6,000 nt of DNA from Pseudomonadota bacterium. GTDB taxonomy: Bacteria > Pseudomonadota > Alphaproteobacteria > Acetobacterales > Acetobacteraceae. This document shows positions 1-4,900 of the stretch, piece after piece. The position numbers and the translations under genes were made by a program. Location of the stretch: the NCBI GenBank assembly GCA_021805485.1, contig JAJZFF010000037.1:1-6000 (forward strand). The letters are read 5' to 3'. Within the stretch, counting starts at the first letter, position 1; each line of letters starts with the position of its first letter. The notes under the pieces are model-generated. The model did not search any database. It had not been told where the DNA came from and worked only from the letters and a program-made list of their open reading frames with translations.

Positions 1-515
1 GCGTCGCCGGCTATGCCGAGGCGATCGCGGCGATGCTGCAATTCCCGCGATCGCGCCGCCGCTGGCTGCGCCGGGCCGGCCTGCTGCACGACATTGGCAA
101 GCTCGGGGTGAGCAATTCCGTGCTCGACAAGCCCGGACGCCTGGACGAGGGTGAATGGGCCGCGATGCGCCGGCACGCCGCGCTGACCGAGGAGATCCTC
201 AGCCGTCTCAGCGTGTTCCGCGACATGGCCGCGATCGCCGCTGCACACCACGAGCGCCTGGACGGGAACGGCTACCCGAAGCGCCTCGCCGGCGCGGCCA
301 TCGCGCTGGAAACGCGCATCCTCACCGCCGCCGACATTTTCGACGCGCTCAGCGCCGAACGCCCTTATCGGGCGGCGATGCCGGTCGCGGAAGCGCTGGC
401 GATCATGGACCGGGAGCGCGGGACGGCGATCGACGGCACCTGCCTCGATGCGCTGAAGGCCTGCCTCGCCGACACGCTGCAACCCGGCACCGAGGCCCGT
501 CTCCTCGCGGTCTGA
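1..515 (+). CDS. HD-GYP domain cyclic-di-GMP phosphodiesterase, C-terminal part (5' end outside window)
   Basis: The reading frame is open from the left edge (first full codon at 3) to a TGA at 513-515, leaving about 170 residues. It carries the core of an HD-GYP domain. The HD dyad is in LLHDIGKLGV (HD codons at 87-92). A downstream conserved-type His lies in RRHAALTEEIL. The signature HHERLDGNGYP is at 246-278, followed by ILTAADIFDALSAERPYR. The first residues (VAGYAEAIA) look like the helix that follows the domain's first His, which would lie just upstream of the window. HD-GYP proteins hydrolyse cyclic-di-GMP through a di- or tri-iron centre. All visible metal and signature residues are present, so activity is likely. 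The protein ends soon after the domain, so any sensory or receiver domain must be N-terminal and is not visible. The gene appears to be separate from the downstream cluster, because a gap with a possible terminator and promoter follows. Confidence 0.93.
   Translation, partial: VAGYAEAIAAMLQFPRSRRRWLRRAGLLHDIGKLGVSNSVLDKPGRLDEGEWAAMRRHAALTEEILSRLSVFRDMAAIAAAHHERLDGNGYPKRLAGAAIALETRILTAADIFDALSAERPYRAAMPVAEALAIMDRERGTAIDGTCLDALKACLADTLQPGTEARLLAV
21..54. repeat. 10-bp perfect inverted repeat inside the HD-GYP gene
   Basis: GCGATCGCGG at 21-30 is matched by its reverse complement CCGCGATCGC at 45-54, with a 14-nt spacer. Each arm contains the palindrome GCGATCGC. The repeat lies within coding sequence (the IAAMLQFPRSR stretch). 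Because this genome is GC-rich and favours GCG/ATC/GCG codons, chance is a sufficient explanation. The repeat itself is certain; any function is not supported. Confidence 0.3.
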
Positions 516-518
516 TCG

Positions 519-534
519 GCCATCCGCCGATGGC
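519..534 (+). terminator. Small hairpin just after the HD-GYP stop codon, possible terminator
   Basis: GCCATC (519-524) and GATGGC (529-534) form a perfect 6-bp stem with a CGCC loop, starting 4 nt after the TGA of the HD-GYP gene. No T-run follows, so it is not a standard intrinsic terminator. It could be a weak or Rho-assisted terminator or an RNA-stabilising 3' hairpin. Its position between an upstream stop codon and a promoter-like sequence is the main support. Confidence 0.3.
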
Positions 535-592
535 GGGGATCCCGGTGTAACCTTCCCGCCACCTGGCGCGCACCGCCGAATCATGCCGAGCA

Positions 593-620
593 TTGGCACG
601 GTCCCGTCCGCTGATATACC
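593..620 (+). promoter_or_regulatory. Candidate sigma-70 promoter for the transporter/radical SAM/thiL cluster
   Basis: TTGGCA at 593-598 matches the -35 consensus at 5 of 6 positions. After a 16-bp spacer comes TATACC at 615-620 (4 of 6 to TATAAT), preceded by TG at 612-613 with one intervening base, which is an extended -10. Transcription would begin near 626-628. This is the only AT-leaning promoter-like stretch in the gap between the HD-GYP gene and the transporter. Two short inverted repeats lie nearby: CGCCA-CC-TGGCG at 557-568, and TGCC-N7-GGCA at 584-598, which overlaps the -35. Either could be an operator, but both are short enough to occur by chance. No TPP-riboswitch core was found between here and the gene start. 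Confidence 0.4.
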
Positions 621-686
621 CGTTGATCGGCGGCCGGGGCAGCCGTGCCTTCCACCCTTCCCACCCGCAGCCGCCGCCAGGCCAAC

Positions 687-2102
687 ATGGATGCCGCCCG
701 CATGACCGCAGCACCGCAGATCGCGACGCCCCCGGGCCCGATCGTCGAACGTCTGTCCACCATGGAGTGGAACCGTTTCCACACCATCATCGTGCTGCTC
801 TTCGGCGTCGGCTGGGCGATGGATGCCTTCGAGGTCACGCTGATCGGCAATGTCCTCGGCGCGTTGCGCGAACGCTTCCATCTCGGCGCCAACGCCATGT
901 CGCTCATCCTCGGCGCCTGGTTCGCCGGGCTGATGCTCGGGGCGCTCGGGTTCGGCTATCTGGCCGACCGCTATGGAAGGCGGCGCATCTTCCTCGCCAG
1001 CCTCGTGCTCTACGGGGTCTCCACCCTCGCCGCCGCCTTCGCCCCCGGCCTCGGAGCCCTGCTGATCCTGCGCCTGCTCGCGGGCATCGGCGTCGGCGCC
1101 GAATATTCGGCGATCAACGCCGCCATCGCCGAGCTCGTGCCGAGCCGCGCCCGGGGCCGCGCCACCGCGCTGGTGCTGAATTTCTGGCCGATCGGCAGCC
1201 TCGCCGCCGCGCTACTGTCCTGGCTCGTGCTCTCCGCGCTGCCAGCCGATCTCGGCTGGCGCGTCGTGTTCGGCTTCGGCGGTGTGATCGCGCTGTCCTC
1301 GGCCTGGTTCCGCCGCCATCTGCCCGAAAGCCCGCGCTGGCTGGAGGCGTCCGGCCGTGCCGGGGAGGCGCTGGCCATCGTCGATCGCATCGCCGCCGGT
1401 GTGACCAGCCCGCCGGCGGCGGACCCGGCGTCGGTCGCCCGCCGCGTGCGCCCGACGGGCGGACAGCTGAAGACCCTGCTGCGGGACTATCCGGCCCGCC
1501 TGCTGCTCGGCGCCATGCTCGATTTCGCCGAGGCATCGGGATATTACGGGCTGTTCGCGTTCCTGCCCCTGGTGGTGCTGCCGGCGCTCAAGCTGGGACC
1601 CGCGCAGTTGCCGCTGTTCTATCTCGGCGGCAGCATCGGTGCCCTGCTCGGTGGCCTCGCCGCCTCGCTGCTGCTCGACCGCTGGGGCCGCGCTGCGACC
1701 GTCTCGCTGTTCTACTTCGCCACCGCCCTCGGCACCGTCGCCATGGCCCTCGTCACCGACCTCGGCAGCGGCGTGCTGATGCTCGGGTTCGCCCTGGTCA
1801 ATCTGCTGGCCACCGGCAGCTGGATTGCCGCCTACCCGACGTTCTCGGAGCTGTTTCCGACCGCGCTGCGCGCGACCGGCATCGGCGCCAGCGTCGCCGT
1901 GGGGCGGATCGGCGCGATGATGTCGCCCTTCCTGGTCGGCTATGTCGGTGCCTGGAGCATGCGGGCCGCGCTGGTGCTGCTGGCCGGATTCTGGGTCCTC
2001 GGCGGCACGGCGATGCTGGTCTGGCGCTGGCTGGGCGGGGTCGAGGCCAGCGGGCTGGCCCTCGAGCGCATCGCCCCGGACGAGGCCGTTTCTCATGCTT
2101 GA
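687..2102 (+). CDS. MFS transporter, metabolite:H+ symporter / sugar-porter style, 12 TM
   Basis: From the ATG at 687 the protein has 471 residues and about 12 hydrophobic helices, with a longer polar loop in the middle (around residues 213-268). Family motifs are clear: an acidic TM1 segment (GWAMDAFEV, D46 and E49), the MFS motif A GYLADRYGRRR (90-100), RLLAGIGVGAEY (129-140), the PESPRWL loop motif (213-219), a second-half copy LLLDRWGRA (328-336), and ELFPTALRATGIG (388-400). These place it with proton-coupled importers of organic acids, aromatic compounds, vitamins such as niacin, or sugars. The substrate cannot be read from the sequence. The start is uncertain. An in-frame GTG at 645 (485 aa) has GGGG 5 nt upstream, and an ATG lies at 702. 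The ATG at 687 has only a weak AGG 5 nt upstream. All three leave a polar cytoplasmic N-terminus before TM1. The 3' end overlaps the next gene by 8 nt. Confidence 0.92.
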   Translation: MDAARMTAAPQIATPPGPIVERLSTMEWNRFHTIIVLLFGVGWAMDAFEVTLIGNVLGALRERFHLGANAMSLILGAWFAGLMLGALGFGYLADRYGRRRIFLASLVLYGVSTLAAAFAPGLGALLILRLLAGIGVGAEYSAINAAIAELVPSRARGRATALVLNFWPIGSLAAALLSWLVLSALPADLGWRVVFGFGGVIALSSAWFRRHLPESPRWLEASGRAGEALAIVDRIAAGVTSPPAADPASVARRVRPTGGQLKTLLRDYPARLLLGAMLDFAEASGYYGLFAFLPLVVLPALKLGPAQLPLFYLGGSIGALLGGLAASLLLDRWGRAATVSLFYFATALGTVAMALVTDLGSGVLMLGFALVNLLATGSWIAAYPTFSELFPTALRATGIGASVAVGRIGAMMSPFLVGYVGAWSMRAALVLLAGFWVLGGTAMLVWRWLGGVEASGLALERIAPDEAVSHA

Positions 2103-3924
2103 TCATGCCCGGTCCGAGACCCCTGCCCCGCCGACCATCCTCGCCGACGGGCCGGTCCTGGTGTTCGGCGGCTGCTACAGCAATCTCCAGGCGACCGAGG
2201 CGCTTCTGGCCGAAGCGCGGCGGCTCCGGATTCCGCCCGAACGCATGATCTGCACCGGCGACGTCGTCGCCTACGGCGCCGACCCGCGCGCGACGGTGGC
2301 GCTGATCCGCGCCGCCGGCCTCGCCACCGTGATGGGCAATTGCGAGGAGTCCCTGGCGCAGGAGGCCGGCGATTGCGGCTGCGGCTTCGCCCCTGGCACC
2401 GCCTGCGAGCGCCTCTCCGCCGCCTGGTTCACCTATACGTCGCAAGAGATCGATGCGGACGACCGCCGCTGGATGGCGACGCTGCCGCGGCGCATCGATC
2501 TCGTACTGGCCGGGCACCGCTTCGCCGTGGTCCATGGTGCGCCGAGCCTGATCAACCGCTTCGTCTTCGCCTCCATGCCGGACGCCGCGCTGGCCGCCGA
2601 GCTGGCGCTGGCCGGGGCGGATGGCGTGATCGGCGGGCATTGCGGCCTCCCCTTCACCCGCCGGGTCGGGGCGCGCCTGTGGCACAATTCCGGGGCGATC
2701 GGCCTGCCCGCCAATGATGGCACGCCCCGCGTCTGGTTCAGCCTGCTGACGCCGCGCGGCGCGGACATCGAGATCCGCCACTGCCCGCTCGACTACGATC
2801 ACCGTGCCGCCGCCGCGGCGATGCGCTCGGCCGGGCTGCCGCCGGACTACGCGGCGACCATGGAGAGTGGCATCTGGCCGAGCTTCGACGTGCTGCCCGC
2901 CGAGGAACAGGCCAGCACCGGGCGAGCGCTCGCCGCCATGGCCGAACTCTGGAGCCGGGACGCACCCGCCTTACCCGCGCCGAGGCGGGCGCGCTTCGCG
3001 AGTCCTACCACGACCGCGCCGGGCGAGCCGCACGCGCGGGTCGGGCTGGAAGGGCTGAGCACGCTCTGGTTCAACACCGGCACCCTCTGCAACATCGCCT
3101 GCACCGGCTGCTACATCGAAAGCACGCCGCGCAACGACCGGCTGGTCTATCTCGCGCGCGCGGATTTCGACCGCTTCCTGCAGGAAGCCGCCCACGCGCA
3201 TCCCGAGCTTCGCGAAATCGGCTTCACCGGCGGCGAGCCGTTCATGAACGCGGCGGTGCCGGGCATGATCGCGGCGGCGCTGGAGCACGGCTATCACGCC
3301 CTGGTGCTGACCAACGCGCTGCGCCCGATGCAGCGCCACCGCGCCGCGCTGGCGCGGCTGCACGAAGCCCATCCCGGCCGTCTCGCGCTGCGGGTCTCGC
3401 TCGATCACCACACGCCGGAAGCCCACGAACGGATCCGCGGGGCCGGCACCTTCGCCCCCGCGCTCGGCGGCATCGCCTGGCTCGTGGAGACCGGCATCCC
3501 CACGAGCATCGCCGCGCGCTTCGATGCGGGCGTGCCGGAAGCGGAGTTCCGCGCCGGCTTCGCCGCGCTGTTCCAGGCGCGCTCGCTCGCCATCGACGCG
3601 TGGGACCCGGCACAGCTCGTGCTGTTCCCCGAGCTCGACGACCCCTCGGACCCGCCCGAGATCAGCGAGACGAGCTGGCAGGCGCTGCACAGCCGGGGCC
3701 GCGAGGTGATGTGCGCGACCTCGCGCATGGTCGTCCACCGCAAGGGCGAGGCGGCGCCACGGGTCACCGCCTGCACGCTGCAACCCTACGCGCCCGGCTT
3801 CGATCTCGGCGGCAGCCTGGCCGAGGCGGCGCGCCCGGTGACCATGAACCATCCCCATTGCGCCCGGTTCTGCGTCTTCGGCGCCGCGTCCTGCTCCCCG
3901 CGCCCGCCCGGGGACCGGCGTTGA
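2095..3924 (+). CDS. Two-domain fusion: degenerate calcineurin-like phosphoesterase + radical SAM protein
   Basis: This is a 609-residue protein with two enzymatic domains in one frame. Residues about 19-285 resemble the YfcE-type metallophosphoesterase fold: GD (55-56), GN-C-E (81-84), VVHG (145-148), GGHCG (180-184) and HNSGAIG (197-203). The first Asp-x-His motif is replaced by FGGCYSN (24-30), so metal binding is altered. A cysteine cluster, C83, C94, C96 and C104, lies after the GN motif. A linker of roughly 30 Pro/Ala/Arg-rich residues (about 286-317) leads to a radical SAM domain. That domain has the [4Fe-4S] motif CNIACTGC (C332, C336, C339) and the SAM-contacting GGEP (379-382). C540, C560, C589, C593 and C600 near the C-terminus could bind an auxiliary cluster. 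The ATG at 2095 sits 8 nt inside the previous gene, with GAGG at 2082-2085 as a ribosome site 9 nt upstream. No signal peptide is visible, so the protein is cytoplasmic. The substrate is unknown. Confidence 0.9.
   Translation: MLDHARSETPAPPTILADGPVLVFGGCYSNLQATEALLAEARRLRIPPERMICTGDVVAYGADPRATVALIRAAGLATVMGNCEESLAQEAGDCGCGFAPGTACERLSAAWFTYTSQEIDADDRRWMATLPRRIDLVLAGHRFAVVHGAPSLINRFVFASMPDAALAAELALAGADGVIGGHCGLPFTRRVGARLWHNSGAIGLPANDGTPRVWFSLLTPRGADIEIRHCPLDYDHRAAAAAMRSAGLPPDYAATMESGIWPSFDVLPAEEQASTGRALAAMAELWSRDAPALPAPRRARFASPTTTAPGEPHARVGLEGLSTLWFNTGTLCNIACTGCYIESTPRNDRLVYLARADFDRFLQEAAHAHPELREIGFTGGEPFMNAAVPGMIAAALEHGYHALVLTNALRPMQRHRAALARLHEAHPGRLALRVSLDHHTPEAHERIRGAGTFAPALGGIAWLVETGIPTSIAARFDAGVPEAEFRAGFAALFQARSLAIDAWDPAQLVLFPELDDPSDPPEISETSWQALHSRGREVMCATSRMVVHRKGEAAPRVTACTLQPYAPGFDLGGSLAEAARPVTMNHPHCARFCVFGAASCSPRPPGDRR
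3910..3914 (+). promoter_or_regulatory. Ribosome binding site supporting the TTG start of thiL
   Basis: GGGGA at 3910-3914 lies 6 nt upstream of the TTG at 3921, inside the last codons of the radical SAM gene. It is the best purine-rich match near the start. It supports TTG as the true start, because no in-frame ATG occurs until well after the conserved GDDAA motif. Confidence 0.45.
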
Positions 3925-4883
3925 GCGAGCTGCCGGGCGAGTTTGCGCTGATCGCGCGGCATTTCCGCCCGCTCGCCGCCCCCGAGGCGCTCGGTCTCGG
4001 CGACGACGCCGCCTTTCTCACCCCGCCGCCTGGGCACGAGCTCGTGCTGTCTGCGGATGCCATGGTCGAAGGCGTCCATTTCCTTCCCGCCGACCCGCCG
4101 GAGCTGGTCGCGCGCAAGCTGCTGCGGGTCAACCTCTCGGACCTCGCCGCCAAGGGCGCCGCGCCGCTCGGCTATCTGCTGACGCTGGCCGCGCCGCGCG
4201 CCACGCCGGATGCCTGGTTCGCCGCCTTCGCCGCCGGGCTCGCGGCGGACCAGGCGCGCTATGGGATCGGCCTCTTCGGCGGCGACACCACCTCGACACC
4301 GGGGCCGGTCACGCTCTCGCTGACCATTCTCGGCACCGTCGCCTCGGGCAAAGCGGTGCACCGGACCGGCGCGCGGGCCGGATACGGGATCTGGGTCAGC
4401 GGCACGATCGGGGATGCCGCGCTCGGGCTGGCGGCGCTGCAGGGCCGGCTGGCGGACCCGACCGGGGCGCTCGCCGCGCGCTATCATCTGCCGGAGCCGC
4501 GGCTCGGGCTGGTGCGAGCCGACCTCGTCGCCGCCTGTCTCGACGTCTCCGACGGGCTGGTGCAGGATCTCGGTCATCTCTGCCGCGCCGGCGGGGTGAA
4601 CAACGGCGGGGTCGGCGCCGAGATCGAGGCGGCGCTGGTGCCGCGCTCGGCGGCGGCACGGGCAGCCGGGCCGGCCTGGCTCGCCACCTGCCTGACGGGA
4701 GGGGATGATTACGAAGTGCTGATGGCCGTGCCACCTGAACACGAACCGGCTTTCGCCGGTCTTTCCACGACCGTGCCGCGGACGCGCATCGGCCGCTTCG
4801 TGCCCGGCGCCGCCGCGGTGCGCGTGCGCGACGAAGCCGGCGGGGTGATGATGCTCGACCACGGCGGCTGGAGCCATTTCTGA
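3921..4883 (+). CDS. thiL: Thiamine-monophosphate kinase ThiL
   Basis: ThiL uses ATP to convert thiamine monophosphate to thiamine pyrophosphate, the last step of cofactor synthesis, in the cytoplasm. From the TTG at 3921 the product is 320 residues, the usual length for the family. Hallmarks in order are GLGDDAA (25-31, Mg/ATP binding), SADAMVEGVHF (44-54), NLSDLAAKGA (71-80), LFGGDTT (118-124), LDVSDGL (207-213) and TGGDDYEVL (259-267). The family normally begins just ahead of an E-F-x-x-I-A/I segment, and here residues 7-11 are EFALI, which supports the TTG start. That TTG overlaps the previous stop as TTGA (4 nt), so translation is probably coupled to the phosphoesterase-radical SAM gene. 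One oddity is an apparent extra stretch of about five residues, around GGVNNGGVG (224-232), just after the SDGL helix. The enzyme looks complete and functional. Confidence 0.95.
   Translation: MSELPGEFALIARHFRPLAAPEALGLGDDAAFLTPPPGHELVLSADAMVEGVHFLPADPPELVARKLLRVNLSDLAAKGAAPLGYLLTLAAPRATPDAWFAAFAAGLAADQARYGIGLFGGDTTSTPGPVTLSLTILGTVASGKAVHRTGARAGYGIWVSGTIGDAALGLAALQGRLADPTGALAARYHLPEPRLGLVRADLVAACLDVSDGLVQDLGHLCRAGGVNNGGVGAEIEAALVPRSAAARAAGPAWLATCLTGGDDYEVLMAVPPEHEPAFAGLSTTVPRTRIGRFVPGAAAVRVRDEAGGVMMLDHGGWSHF
4590..4612 (+). repeat. 8-bp direct repeat 15 nt apart in thiL, possible small in-frame duplication
   Basis: GGCGGGGT occurs at 4590-4597 and again at 4605-4612. The offset of 15 nt equals five codons and produces the peptide GGVNNGGVG. 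Recalled ThiL proteins have a single short turn here, so the repeat may mark a five-residue insertion by slippage. The short length means chance cannot be excluded. Confidence 0.35.
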
Positions 4884-4900
4884 TGATGATGCGGGTCTGA
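4883..4900 (+). other. Five-codon mini-ORF (MMMRV) bridging thiL and the second MFS gene
   Basis: The ThiL stop TGA (4881-4883) is followed by ATG ATG ATG CGG GTC TGA at 4883-4900. The first ATG shares one base with the ThiL stop, and the mini-ORF stop shares one base with the ATG of the next gene at 4900. Both junctions are TGATG, a common arrangement for translational reinitiation. The mini-ORF thus exactly fills the 16-nt spacer in a frame different from both neighbours. Whether it is translated is inference; it may simply be a chance ATG run. Confidence 0.3.

Noticed and set aside
594..610. Sigma-54 promoter (TGGCACG at 594-600)
   Set aside because: The -24-like element fits, but no TTGC-type -12 element occurs at the required distance; bases 605-608 read CGTC.
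516..686. TPP riboswitch upstream of the thiL-containing cluster
   Set aside because: No CTGAGA-type core or matching second helix could be seen in the gap. The cluster therefore shows no sign of direct thiamine-pyrophosphate control.
1942..2094. Longer N-terminus for the phosphoesterase-radical SAM gene (frame open from 1942)
   Set aside because: The upstream part lies inside the MFS gene and translates to biased Arg/Ser/Trp-rich sequence without similarity to the fold. ATG 2095 has a ribosome site and precedes the first strand of the domain.
593..2248. Plus-strand 551-codon frame overlapping the first MFS gene in another frame
   Set aside because: It is Arg/Pro-rich with no membrane segments or motifs. 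The 645/687 frame gives a full 12-TM transporter with family signatures.
1798..2802. Minus-strand open frame of 334 codons across the MFS/phosphoesterase junction
   Set aside because: It crosses two well-supported + strand genes, has no recognisable domain, and its composition is that of an antisense shadow.
3786..4877. Minus-strand open frame of 363 codons opposite thiL
   Set aside because: It mirrors the ThiL coding frame, has compositionally biased sequence and no domain features; ThiL motifs on the + strand explain the region.
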